Shown in pieces: positions 21,681 through 31,588 of a DNA stretch of 64,000 nucleotides. Source of the stretch: Stenotrophomonas sp. 24(2023) (GTDB lineage Bacteria; Pseudomonadota; Gammaproteobacteria; Xanthomonadales; Xanthomonadaceae); assembly GCF_030913365.1 (NCBI RefSeq), contig NZ_CP133160.1, positions 1,753,501-1,817,500 of the forward strand. Reading direction: 5' to 3'. The translations under genes were made by a program, and so were the position numbers. The notes under the pieces were generated by a model. That model did not search any database. It saw nothing but the letters and a program-made list of their open reading frames with translations, and had not been told where the DNA came from. The first letter of the stretch is position 1, and every line of letters begins with the position of its first letter.

Positions 21681-21932
21681 ATGGGCATCATCATCTGGCT
21701 GATCGTCGGCGGCATCGTGGGCTGGCTGGCCAGCATCATCATGAGGCGCGACGCCCAGCAGGGCATCATCCTCAACGTCGTGGTGGGCATCGTCGGCGCG
21801 TTGATCGCCGGCTGGCTGTTCGGTGGCGGCATCAACGAGGCCATCACCATCCGCACCTTCCTGTTCTCGCTGATCGGCGCGGTGATCCTGCTGGCGATCG
21901 TCAACCTGTTCACCCGCAAGAGCATACGGTGA
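21681..21932 (+). CDS. GlsB/YeaQ/YmgE family small membrane protein
   Basis: An 83-residue, very hydrophobic inner-membrane protein with three predicted membrane segments (IIIWLIVGGIVGWLASIIM, IILNVVVGIVGALIAGWLFGG, FLFSLIGAVILLAIVNLF). The Gly-rich GGIVGWLAS and VVGIVGALIAGW pattern is the transglycosylase-associated (PF04226) family signature. Such proteins are linked to stationary-phase and acid stress, with unknown chemistry. CCGGAGGCG precedes the ATG. It is a single gene between two minus-strand genes. Confidence 0.9.
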   Translation: MGIIIWLIVGGIVGWLASIIMRRDAQQGIILNVVVGIVGALIAGWLFGGGINEAITIRTFLFSLIGAVILLAIVNLFTRKSIR

Positions 21933-21969
21933 ACCGAGCGACCGCGCCGGGCGTGGCCCGGCGTGGTCG

Positions 21970-22737
21970 TCAGCCGATCTGCACCCATGCCGGGGCGTGG
22001 TCGCTGGGCCGTTCCCAGGTGCGCGGTTCGCGGTCGATGCCCGAGGCCACGGCACTGGCCTTGAGCGCGTCGGACACCAGGGTCAGGTCGATGCGCAGGC
22101 CCAGGTTGCGGCGGAAGCCGGCGGCGCGGTAATCCCACCAGCTGAACACGCCGGCCTCCTCGTTGTGCAGGCGGAAGCCATCGTGCAGGCCCAGCTGCAG
22201 CAGCTTGTCCAGCGCCGCGCGTTCGGCGGTGGAAGTCAGGATATGGTTTTCATCCCACACCGCCGGGTCGTGCACATCGCGCGCGTCCGGGGCGATGTTG
22301 AAGTCGCCCAGCACGATCAGCTTCGGATGGCGCTGCAGTTCCTGCGCGATCCAGCCATGCACGGCCTCGAGCCAGCGCAGCTTGTAATCGTACTTGTCGG
22401 TGCCGATGTCCTGGCCGTTGACCACGTACAGGTTGATCACCCGCAGGTCACCGAAGGTACCGGCGATGACGCGCTTCTGCTCGTCCTCGAAGCCGGGAAT
22501 GCCGATCTGCACGTCCTGCGCCGGCTCGCGCGACAGCAGTGCCACGCCGTTGTAGGTCTTCTGGCCGGCGAACACGCTGCGGTAGCCGGCGGCGATCAGC
22601 GCCGCATCGGGGAACTTGTGGTCCTCCAGCTTGGTTTCCTGGATGCCGACGATGTCCGGGCCGAAGTCCTTGAGCCACTGCTCCAGGTGCGGCAGGCGGA
22701 CATTGAGCGAATTGACGTTCCACGAGGCGATTTTCAT
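21970..22737 (-). CDS. xthA: Exodeoxyribonuclease III
   Basis: A 255-residue EEP-superfamily nuclease for base-excision repair (AP endonuclease and 3'-5' exonuclease). Catalytic features are visible: MKIASWNVNSL (Asn7), QETKLED (Glu34), the GDFNIAPDARDVHDP block with the Asp and Asn of the active site, and the C-terminal SDHAPAW His. The length is slightly below E. coli XthA (268) and typical of xanthomonads. It is monocistronic, with REP elements upstream. Confidence 0.95.
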   Translation of the reverse strand: MKIASWNVNSLNVRLPHLEQWLKDFGPDIVGIQETKLEDHKFPDAALIAAGYRSVFAGQKTYNGVALLSREPAQDVQIGIPGFEDEQKRVIAGTFGDLRVINLYVVNGQDIGTDKYDYKLRWLEAVHGWIAQELQRHPKLIVLGDFNIAPDARDVHDPAVWDENHILTSTAERAALDKLLQLGLHDGFRLHNEEAGVFSWWDYRAAGFRRNLGLRIDLTLVSDALKASAVASGIDREPRTWERPSDHAPAWVQIG

Positions 22738-22784
22738 GGGGGCATTCTACCCGGGTGGGCGGGGCTGGGCGCCCATGCACCCCG

Positions 22785-22845
22785 GTAGTCGCCAACCTGG
22801 GTTGGCGCCGAGGCCCCACGCGTGCCAACCCAGGTTGGCACCTAC
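22785..22845. repeat. Head-to-head REP doublet (REPIN-like)
   Basis: GTAG (22785-22788) precedes a stem built on GCCAACC / GGTTGGC. After about 15 nt an inverted copy follows (GTGCCAACCCAGGTTGGCAC, 22822-22841) and ends in CTAC. Such pairs of inverted REP units form a long hairpin and are the mobile form in RAYT systems. The stem sequence differs from the GATCCACGC type found elsewhere in the window, so at least two REP subfamilies are present. Confidence 0.75.
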
Positions 22846-22863
22846 CGGAACCTGGTCCCGTCG

Positions 22864-22886
22864 GTAGAGCCACGCCATGCGTGGCT
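22864..22886 (+). repeat. SMAG/REP stem-loop
   Basis: GTAG followed by AGCCACGC-CAT-GCGTGGCT, an 8-bp perfect stem. It is 11 nt before the stop codon of the aldehyde dehydrogenase gene and may shape the 3' end of that transcript. Confidence 0.85.
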
Positions 22887-22896
22887 TCGCGTCGCT

Positions 22897-24306
22897 TCAG
22901 CGCACCAACAACCGCAACAGCCCCGCAATCTTCGTATACGGCGGTCGCAGCCGGTCGGTCACCGCCCAGCGCGGCTGCCACAGCACTGGCAGCAGGTGGC
23001 TCATGCGATCAAACCCGGCCCGGCCATGGTAGGCGCCCATGCCACTGGCCCCCACGCCACCAAACGGCAGGCCGTCGGCGGCGAAATGCAGCAGCGTGTC
23101 ATTCACCGTAACCCCACCGGCCACCACCTGGCCGAGGATGCGCTCGACCGTGGCGCGGTCATCGCTGAACGGATACAGCGCCAGCGGCCGGTCACGCGCC
23201 ACTACCTGCGCCAGCGCCGCCTCCAGATCCGCATACGCGCGGACCGGCAGGATCGGCCCGAAGATCTCCTCGCGCATCAGGTCCAGGTCGTCCGGTGGGT
23301 CCAGCACCACGGTCGGTACCAGCAACCGCTCCCGGTCGGCACGCGCGGCATCGACCTGGGCCAGCGGGATGACCGGCACGCCACGCTCGCGCGCCTGCGC
23401 CAGATAGCCCTGCAGGCGCCGGTACTGGCCGTCGTTGATGATGCGCGTGTAGTCGGTGGCATCGCTGAAATCGCCGTAGCGTTGCCGTACCTGCTGCTGC
23501 AGCGCCTGCACGAATTCGCGCTGGCGTGCGGTGTCGATCAGCACGTAGTCCGGTGCGATGCAGGTCTGCCCGGCATTGAACCACTTGCCGGTGGCCAGCC
23601 GCGCGGCCGCCTTGTCCAGGGGGAAACCGCGGCAGACGATGGCCGGCGACTTGCCGCCCAGCTCCAGCGTGACCGGTACCAGGTGTTCGGCCGCGGCGGC
23701 CATCACCTTGCGCCCGACCGCGGTGGAGCCGGTGAACAGCAGATGGTCCAGCGGCAGGGCCGCCACCGCAGCGGCCACATCCGCCCCGCCCTGCACCACC
23801 GCCACGCGATCAGGCGGAAACACACTGGCCAGCAGATCGGCCAGGAATGCACTGGTGCGCGGGGTGTGTTCGGACGGCTTGAGCAGCACATGGTTGCCGG
23901 CGGCGATGGCGGTCGCCAGCGGCACCAGTGCCAGCGTGACCGGATAGTTCCAGGGCGAGATCACCCCGACCACGCCCAGCGGCGACGGTCGCAGCTGCGC
24001 GCGCGCCGGCCACAGCTTCCAGCCTGCCGATACGCGCTGCGGCTTCGACCAGCGGCGCAGGTGGCGGCGCAGGTGGTCGATGGCCGACAGCACGCTCATG
24101 CCATCGGCGATGCGTGATTCATCGTGTGAGCGATGGCCGAAATCATCGGCGATGGCGATGGCCATCTCATCCAGGCGCGCCTGCAGGGCCGCACGCAGGC
24201 GGCGCAGGTCGTCGTCGCGCTGGTCCAGCGAGGGACGCTGCGTCTGCCAGGCATGGCGCAGGGCCTGCAGGACGGCAGGGAGGTCGGCCGGGAAGGGGGT
24301 CGTCAT
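22897..24306 (-). CDS. Coniferyl-aldehyde-dehydrogenase-like aldehyde dehydrogenase
   Basis: A 469-residue NAD(P)-dependent aldehyde dehydrogenase. It contains the substrate/cofactor segment SPWNYPVTLALVPLATAIAAGNHVLLKPSEHTP, the glycine motif FTGSTAVGRKVM, the catalytic Glu in LELGGKSPAIV and the catalytic Cys in NAGQTCIAPDYV. The C-terminus (NDTLLHFAADGLPFGGVGASGMGAYHG) matches the class-3-like/CalB branch. The start MTTPFPADLPAVLQALRHAW is chosen because sequence upstream includes the palindrome at 24355. Substrate is likely an aromatic or medium-chain aldehyde, which is an inference. Confidence 0.9.
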   Translation of the reverse strand: MTTPFPADLPAVLQALRHAWQTQRPSLDQRDDDLRRLRAALQARLDEMAIAIADDFGHRSHDESRIADGMSVLSAIDHLRRHLRRWSKPQRVSAGWKLWPARAQLRPSPLGVVGVISPWNYPVTLALVPLATAIAAGNHVLLKPSEHTPRTSAFLADLLASVFPPDRVAVVQGGADVAAAVAALPLDHLLFTGSTAVGRKVMAAAAEHLVPVTLELGGKSPAIVCRGFPLDKAAARLATGKWFNAGQTCIAPDYVLIDTARQREFVQALQQQVRQRYGDFSDATDYTRIINDGQYRRLQGYLAQARERGVPVIPLAQVDAARADRERLLVPTVVLDPPDDLDLMREEIFGPILPVRAYADLEAALAQVVARDRPLALYPFSDDRATVERILGQVVAGGVTVNDTLLHFAADGLPFGGVGASGMGAYHGRAGFDRMSHLLPVLWQPRWAVTDRLRPPYTKIAGLLRLLVR

Positions 24307-24354
24307 GGGTCGACTATACGGCGTGCCGCGTTGACGGCGATTGACGCGCGCACC

Positions 24355-24394
24355 GGGGTCGGATGCCTTCCGCACGCGAAAGGGATCTGACCCC
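24355..24394. repeat. Palindromic repeat, GGGGTC/GACCCC family
   Basis: GGGGTCGGATGCCTT pairs with AAGGGATCTGACCCC across a 10-nt loop (13 of 15 Watson-Crick plus one G-T). It is related to the 16-bp palindrome at 8353-8390. It lies just upstream of the aldehyde dehydrogenase start and beside the terminator of the MFS gene. Confidence 0.75.
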
Positions 24395-24399
24395 GGAAA

Positions 24400-24434
24400 C
24401 AAACAGAAAGGCCGCGGTCTGCACCGCGGCCTTT
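24400..24434 (-). terminator. Rho-independent terminator of the MFS carrier gene
   Basis: A 12-bp perfect stem (AAAGGCCGCGGT / ACCGCGGCCTTT, 4-nt loop) follows the MFS stop codon at 24 nt on the minus strand. It is trailed by the T-rich CTGTTTGTTT. Confidence 0.78.
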
Positions 24435-24457
24435 CCTTCATCCTCTGCAACCACCGG

Positions 24458-26122
24458 TTACTTGGTGATGTCCACGTCCTTGGTTTCCTTCAGGAGCAGG
24501 CCGCCCACCACCACCGACATCAGCGCGATGATGATCGGGTACCACAGGCCGTAGTACAGGTTGCCGGTACCGGCCACCAGCGCGAAGGAAATCGCCGGCA
24601 GGAAGCCACCGAACCAGCCGTTGCCGATGTGGTATGGCAGCGACATCGAGGTGTAGCGGATGCGGGTCGGGAACAGTTCGACCAGGTAGGCGGCGATCGG
24701 GCCGTAGACCATGGTCACGTACAGCACCAGCAGCCACAGCATGAAGATCGTACCGGCGTAGTTGATGCGGGCACCGTCGGCCTTGGCCGGGTAGCCAGCG
24801 CTGGTCAGGGCGCCCTTCAGCTCGGCACCGAAGGCATCACCCTTGGCCTTGCCTTCGTCCTTGGTCAGGCCAGCGGCTTCATACGAGGTGACCTGGCTGC
24901 TGCCCACGCTCACCACGGCCAGCGAACCCGGGGCGGCCGGCTGCACGTCGTAGGGCACGCCAGCCTTGGTCAGCGCGGCGGTGGCCACGTCGCAGGAGCT
25001 GGTGAACTTGCGCATGCCCACCGGATCGAACTGGAACGAGCAGGTGGCCGGATCGGCGATGACCAGTGCCGGCGAGGAAGCGCGGGCTTCTTCGATGGCC
25101 GGATTGGCGAAGTGGGTCAGGCCCTTGAAGATCGGGATGTAGGTGATGGCCGCCAGCAGGCAGCCGGCCAGGATGATCTTCTTGCGGCCGATGCGGTCGG
25201 ACAGCCAGCCGAAGAAGATGAAGAACGGCACGCCCAGCGCCAGCGCGCCGGCGATCAGCAGGTAGGACGTGGTGGCATCCACCTTGAGCATGCTGCTCAG
25301 GAAGAACAGCGCATAGAACTGGCCGCCGTACCAGACCACGGCCTGGCCGGCAGCCGCGCCGAGCAGGACCAGCAGCATCAGCTTCAGGTTGCCGCCCTTG
25401 AGGCTGTCACGGAACGGGGTCTTGGAACCCTTGCCCTCGGCCTTCATCTGCTGGAACAGCGGCGACTCGCTCAGCTGCAGGCGGATCCACACCGAAATGC
25501 CCAGCAGCAGGATCGAGACCAGGAACGGAATGCGCCAGCCCCAGGCTTCGAAGGCTTCGTTGCCCAGGAAGTAGCGGCAGGCCAGGATGATCAGCAGCGA
25601 CATGAACAGGCCCAGCGTGGCGGTGCACTGGATGAAGCTGGTGTACAGGCCGCGCTTGTCATCCGGCGCATGCTCGGCCACGTAGGTGGCCGCACCGCCG
25701 TACTCGCCGCCCATCGCCAGGCCCTGGGCCAGGCGCAGGATGATCAGGATCACCGGGGCGGCGAAGCCGATCGAGGCATAGTTGGGCAGCACGCCGACCA
25801 GGAAGGTCGAGATGCCCATGATGAGGATGGTCACCAGGAAGGTGTACTTGCGGCCGATGCGGTCGCCGAGGCTGCCGAAGAAGGCCGCGCCGAACGGGCG
25901 CACGAAGAAGCCGGCGGCGAAGGCCAACAGCGCGAAGATCATGCTGGTGGTTTCATTGAAACCACTGAAGAACTGCTTGGCGATGATGGCCGCGAGCGAG
26001 CCATACAGGAAGAAGTCATACCATTCGAACACCGTGCCAAGGCTCGACGCGAAGATGACCTTCTTGTGGCCTTTGGTCAGGGTGCCCGCGGCGTTGTGCG
26101 CGGTGCTGGGTGTGCTGGACAT
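24458..26122 (-). CDS. MFS carrier, metabolite:H+ symporter (MHS) type, with large loop
   Basis: A 554-residue inner-membrane carrier. It has the MHS signature features: GTVFEWYDFFLYGSLA in TM1, GRKYTFLVTILIMG after the DRIGR loop, RLAQGLAMGGEYGGAATYVAEHAP in TM4 and a second SDRIGRKKIIL loop. A hydrophilic insertion of about 130 residues lies between TM8 and TM9 (from about GLTHFANPAIEE to KADGARINYAG) and is not part of most relatives. Two cysteines (TCSF, SSCD) could form a disulfide there. A GGAGGGG site precedes ATG 26122. The substrate is unknown; a carboxylate is likely, given the porin and acs next to it. Confidence 0.88.
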   Translation of the reverse strand: MSSTPSTAHNAAGTLTKGHKKVIFASSLGTVFEWYDFFLYGSLAAIIAKQFFSGFNETTSMIFALLAFAAGFFVRPFGAAFFGSLGDRIGRKYTFLVTILIMGISTFLVGVLPNYASIGFAAPVILIILRLAQGLAMGGEYGGAATYVAEHAPDDKRGLYTSFIQCTATLGLFMSLLIILACRYFLGNEAFEAWGWRIPFLVSILLLGISVWIRLQLSESPLFQQMKAEGKGSKTPFRDSLKGGNLKLMLLVLLGAAAGQAVVWYGGQFYALFFLSSMLKVDATTSYLLIAGALALGVPFFIFFGWLSDRIGRKKIILAGCLLAAITYIPIFKGLTHFANPAIEEARASSPALVIADPATCSFQFDPVGMRKFTSSCDVATAALTKAGVPYDVQPAAPGSLAVVSVGSSQVTSYEAAGLTKDEGKAKGDAFGAELKGALTSAGYPAKADGARINYAGTIFMLWLLVLYVTMVYGPIAAYLVELFPTRIRYTSMSLPYHIGNGWFGGFLPAISFALVAGTGNLYYGLWYPIIIALMSVVVGGLLLKETKDVDITK

Positions 26123-26187
26123 GGACGCTTCCCCTCCGAAGCAATCGTTGTTGGCAGGTGCCGGCATGGGCCGACACCCGTGTTTCT

Positions 26188-26211
26188 GTAGGTGCCGACC
26201 TTGGCCGGCAC
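26188..26211 (+). repeat. REP stem-loop (GTAG type)
   Basis: GTAG followed by GTGCCGACC-TT-GGCCGGCAC (one mismatch in the stem). It lies between the MFS and porin genes, 5 nt before the porin stop codon region, and may separate their mRNA. Confidence 0.7.
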
Positions 26212-26215
26212 TCGG

Positions 26216-27637
26216 CTAGAAGCTGTATTTCGTGGTGAACTGCAGGCGGGTGATGTCACCCTTGGTGCCGTTCTCGATCTCGCGGCGGCCGAACATCAGC
26301 TCGGCACCCACGTCGACCTTGGGCAAGGGTGAATAGAAGATGTTGCCGCGGATGCTCTGCACGCTCTTGGTGACCAGCGGGCCGAGGCTGCCATCGTTGT
26401 CGTAGTCGCTGCGCGCGTAGATCAGGTTGGTGCGCAGCTTCGGCGTGAAGGCATGGCGCCAGCCGACATAGCCGGCGATCACCCCGGTCGGGTTCAGTTC
26501 GTCGCGGGCGATGTCATAGGCGGTATCGGCGGTGACCCCCAGGCCGATGTAGCGGGCGATGCCTTCGCCGCCGGTCAGCTGGTAATGCAGGGTATCGCTG
26601 TCACCCATCACCCACTTGCCGCCCAGGGTCAGGCCGCCGGCCACCTTGTCGGCCTTGGCGCCGGTGGCCTGGTTGTCCACCTTCAGCTGGCGGACCAGGC
26701 CGCCGACCCCGAAGGTGCCCCAGCCGCCCTTCCAGCCGTAGCGCAGGGTCAGGTCGGGCAGGCCACCGCGGTCGGAGTTGGCGCTGGCGTTGGTCCAGGC
26801 ACCGGTGACCGGGTTGCGGGTGCCGGTCAGCGTGGTGGTTTCCGGGTTTTCCAGGGCCACGCTGAAACCGCCCTGGGTGTAGCGGATCTGTGCCTGGCGC
26901 ACGAAGATCGTGCCGTCGGTCGGGCCCACGAAGTCCACCGCCTCCGGCAGCGCGGCCGCATCCATGAAGTTGGACCAGGTCTGGCCGGCCAGCCAGTTGT
27001 TCCAGTACATGTAGGCGTGGCGCAGGGTCACGCCATAGGTGTTGGTGGCGGTCTGGTTGCCCAGCGAATTGCCGAAGAAGTCCATTTCGAACAGCGCACC
27101 GGCCTTGTTGCCGCCTTCGGTGACGGTGTCGATGCCCAGGTTGAAGCGCGAGAACTTGGCGTGGGCATTGAAATCGGTGCCCGAGCGGCGGCCGTTGCCG
27201 CCGGCGCCTGCAACCGGCGTCTGTCCGGGCAGGTACAGCGCGCGGCCGGTGGCGTCGTCGGCCAGCTGGCCATCGCTGGTCTGGGTGGCCAGGAAATCGG
27301 CCTTGATGAAACCACCGATCTTGACCGTGGTGCCCGGTGCGGCGCCTGGGGTCAGGGTGGTGATCTGGATCGGCTGCTTGCCCGCCGGCACGGCCGGCTT
27401 CTGTTCGGCCTGCACCGTCCTCACTTCGGTGACGGCCTGCTGGGTCTGCGTGATCTGGGTCTGCTGCTGTTGCTGCGCCCCCAGCAGCAGCTGGACCTGG
27501 CGTTCCAGCTCGGCAACGCGTGCTTCCAGCGCTTTCTCTTTGGCGGTGTCGGCCAATGCCATGCCCGGTGCGACCAGGGCGACCAGCAGGCAGGCCGCCA
27601 AGGGGTTGCGCACGGCTTTCAACGTACGGTGGCTCAT
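26216..27637 (-). CDS. DcaP-like outer-membrane porin
   Basis: A 473-residue porin with signal peptide (ending GMALA) and a coiled-coil N-terminus (about residues 33-65, [20 protein letters not shown] followed by a Gln-rich stretch). The DcaP-family barrel begins at about [14 protein letters not shown] and ends with the terminal Phe of an outer-membrane strand (TKYSF). DcaP porins form trimers and pass dicarboxylates and other organic acids. The start [11 protein letters not shown] gives a normal signal sequence. It probably supplies the MFS carrier downstream on the same strand. The aromatic C-terminal residue is intact. Confidence 0.9.
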   Translation of the reverse strand: MSHRTLKAVRNPLAACLLVALVAPGMALADTAKEKALEARVAELERQVQLLLGAQQQQQTQITQTQQAVTEVRTVQAEQKPAVPAGKQPIQITTLTPGAAPGTTVKIGGFIKADFLATQTSDGQLADDATGRALYLPGQTPVAGAGGNGRRSGTDFNAHAKFSRFNLGIDTVTEGGNKAGALFEMDFFGNSLGNQTATNTYGVTLRHAYMYWNNWLAGQTWSNFMDAAALPEAVDFVGPTDGTIFVRQAQIRYTQGGFSVALENPETTTLTGTRNPVTGAWTNASANSDRGGLPDLTLRYGWKGGWGTFGVGGLVRQLKVDNQATGAKADKVAGGLTLGGKWVMGDSDTLHYQLTGGEGIARYIGLGVTADTAYDIARDELNPTGVIAGYVGWRHAFTPKLRTNLIYARSDYDNDGSLGPLVTKSVQSIRGNIFYSPLPKVDVGAELMFGRREIENGTKGDITRLQFTTKYSF

Positions 27638-27928
27638 GTTGCCCTCTCTCCCAAGTGGCAAGGTGATGCCGCGCGTGGGGCACGGTCGGGCCGAGACTGC
27701 GGCGCGTCCGCGCGCACCGGCTATTGGCCATTGGTCGAACGCCTGGCGCGCCGCAGGGGCCTGCGCACGGTGCGGCCACGGCTGCGCCTGCCTTGCCACT
27801 GCAGGCCTTTCGACCATCGTCTAAGCAGGGTGGTGACGCGACCGGGGGTGGATGGGGCAAACTGGTGGGGATCGGTCGCCGCGATGCTGCGACCGCACAT
27901 ACAAAGTCAACGTGCGAGTGAGGGTGCC

Positions 27929-29872
<1,944 letters not shown>

Positions 29873-29944
29873 CGCAACACCCGGGGTGAGGCCTTGCCAC
29901 CAGGACAGGCCCACCCCGACCGGTTTCCCCCACGGTTGCCCCCC

Positions 29945-30610
29945 ATGACCACCCTCCTGATTGCCGATGACCACCCGCTGTTCCGCGAAGCCCTGCGCGG
30001 CGCCGTACAGCGGGTCATCCCCGGCGTGCAGCTGTTTGAAGCCGACAGCGTGGAAGCGCTGTACGCGCTGGCCGACCAGCACAACGATGCCGACCTGGTC
30101 CTGATGGACCTCAACATGCCCGGCGCCCAGGGCTTCAATGCCCTGGTGCACATGCGCTCGCTGCACCCGCACCTGCCGGTGGTGGTGGTGTCCGCGCGCG
30201 AAGAACCGACGGTGATGCGGCGTGCGCTGGACCACGGTGCATTCGGCTTCATTCCCAAATCCGCCGATTCGGACACCATCGGCCACGCCCTGGGCACCAT
30301 CCTCGATGGCGAGACCTGGGCCCCGCCGGAAGCGCACAACGTACCGCCGACCGGGCGCGAGGAGCGCGAGGTGGGCCAGCGCCTGCGTGAACTGACCCCG
30401 CAGCAGTTCCGCGTCCTGCAGATGCTCGGTGCCGGCCGCCTGAACAAGCAGATCGCTTACGACCTCAACGTGTCCGAAGCGACCATCAAGGCGCACGTCA
30501 CCGCGATCCTGCGCAAGCTCGGCGTGACCAACCGCACCCAGGCGGTGCTGATGGCCGGCAAGCTGGCCATCGACGACGACGCCATCGTGCTGCCGCCGGA
30601 AGAAGATTGA
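29945..30610 (+). CDS. crbR: LuxR/NarL-type response regulator, CrbR-like
   Basis: A 221-residue two-domain regulator. The receiver domain shows IADDHPLFREAL, the phospho-acceptor in LVLMDLNMPG (Asp about 56), SAREE and FIPKSADS (conserved Lys). The C-terminal LuxR helix-turn-helix reads LTPQQFRVLQMLGAGRLNKQIAYDLNVSEATIKAHV. Being directly downstream of acs matches CrbR, which activates acs in Vibrio and Pseudomonas. The symbol is therefore inferred from family plus context and not proven. Its partner is probably the hybrid kinase encoded at 31589-35047. Confidence 0.82.
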   Translation: MTTLLIADDHPLFREALRGAVQRVIPGVQLFEADSVEALYALADQHNDADLVLMDLNMPGAQGFNALVHMRSLHPHLPVVVVSAREEPTVMRRALDHGAFGFIPKSADSDTIGHALGTILDGETWAPPEAHNVPPTGREEREVGQRLRELTPQQFRVLQMLGAGRLNKQIAYDLNVSEATIKAHVTAILRKLGVTNRTQAVLMAGKLAIDDDAIVLPPEED

Positions 30611-30612
30611 GG

Positions 30613-30634
30613 GTAGCGCCGGCCGCTGGCCGGC
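30613..30634 (+). repeat. REP stem-loop (GTAG type)
   Basis: GTAG followed by a GCCGGCC-GCT-GGCCGGC stem just after the response-regulator stop codon. Beyond it, 30635-30765 holds no gene I can support; the rest up to 30958 is the mntP leader with its riboswitch. Confidence 0.65.
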
Positions 30635-30770
30635 AATCGCCTGCAACCGTCCCGGCAGGTGCCACGCTTGCCCGGCACGCGTCTGCTTCGCCCTGATATA
30701 GCCTGCGCTATGAAAACCAGCCGGACCTGCGCGTTTACCCGGAAATGCGCCACGTACAAACCGCGGTGCT

Positions 30771-30881
30771 AAGCTTCGCGTCCCCTTGGGGAGTAGCCGG
30801 ATTCCTTCGCAGGAATCGTCCACGTCAACATACTCGGCCAGTGCGCCGTGGCGTGGACAACCATGATGGTTGGCGAGACCA
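30771..30881 (+). promoter_or_regulatory. yybP-ykoY manganese riboswitch upstream of mntP
   Basis: The leader contains the two conserved features of the yybP-ykoY fold: CTTGGGGAGTAGCC (loop L1 region, about 30785-30799) and CAACATACTCGG (loop L3 region, about 30826-30838). A closing arm ends in TTGGCGAGACC at 30870-30880, which pairs with GCTTCGC near the 5' end. The fold is a Mn2+ sensor, and one of its solved structures comes from a Xanthomonas mntP leader. It lies about 80 nt before the mntP start, and high Mn2+ should switch expression on. Confidence 0.93.
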
Positions 30882-30958
30882 GCGGCCCGCGCGCGCAACA
30901 TCAGGTTGGGCGCGAGCGTGGGCCGTGCGTCCGTCCTTGCCCGGCCTTCGATTGCCCC

Positions 30959-31534
30959 ATGTCTCCTGTTTCGATCCTCCTGATCGGCTTTGCCATGTCC
31001 ACCGATGCCTTCGCTGCGGCGATCGGCAAAGGCGCTGCCATGCGCAAGCCCGTGTTCCGTGATGCACTGCGCGCCGGCCTCATCTTCGGCGTCATCGAAG
31101 CCATCACGCCGGTCATCGGCTGGCTGCTCGGCCGCGCCGCGCTGCAGTACGTGGAAGCCTTCGACCACTGGATCGCCTTCGGCCTGCTGGCCGCGCTGGG
31201 CGTGCACATGATCATCAATGGTGTACGCCCGGACAGTGCCGGCGATGATGAAGACCCTTCCCAGCACCATGGCTTCTGGAAGCTGGCGCTGACCGGCTTT
31301 GCCACCAGCATCGACGCGATGGCCGTCGGTATCGGGCTGGCCTTCATGGATGTGCATATCGGCGTGATGGCCGCCGTCATCGGCCTGTGCACGCTGACCA
31401 TGGTCACCGCCGGCATCATGCTCGGCCGCGTGCTGGGCAGCATGGTCGGCAAGCGCGCGGAGATCATCGGTGGCGTGATCCTGGTGATCATCGGCGCCAC
31501 GATCCTGTACGAGCACCTGCACGCGGTGGGGTAA
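30959..31534 (+). CDS. mntP: Manganese efflux pump MntP
   Basis: A 191-residue inner-membrane exporter of Mn2+ with six membrane segments. Two inverted halves each carry the conserved acidic motif, in the forms [19 protein letters not shown] and [20 protein letters not shown], whose Asp residues are needed for metal transport. The start [19 protein letters not shown] matches the family. A hydrophilic central loop ([15 protein letters not shown]) may bind metal. Expression is under the upstream Mn2+ riboswitch. It sits between the CrbR- and CrbS-like genes but has its own leader, so it is a separate unit. Confidence 0.95.
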   Translation: MSPVSILLIGFAMSTDAFAAAIGKGAAMRKPVFRDALRAGLIFGVIEAITPVIGWLLGRAALQYVEAFDHWIAFGLLAALGVHMIINGVRPDSAGDDEDPSQHHGFWKLALTGFATSIDAMAVGIGLAFMDVHIGVMAAVIGLCTLTMVTAGIMLGRVLGSMVGKRAEIIGGVILVIIGATILYEHLHAVG

Positions 31535-31588
31535 GGCCGGCACCCACGCCGGGCTGTGACCTGCAGGTAGCCGCCCGGCAGCTGGCCG

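Noticed and set aside
26453..27928. An upstream extension of acs by about 490 codons
   Set aside because: It is antisense to the porin gene; the acs N-terminus is [11 protein letters not shown] at 27929.
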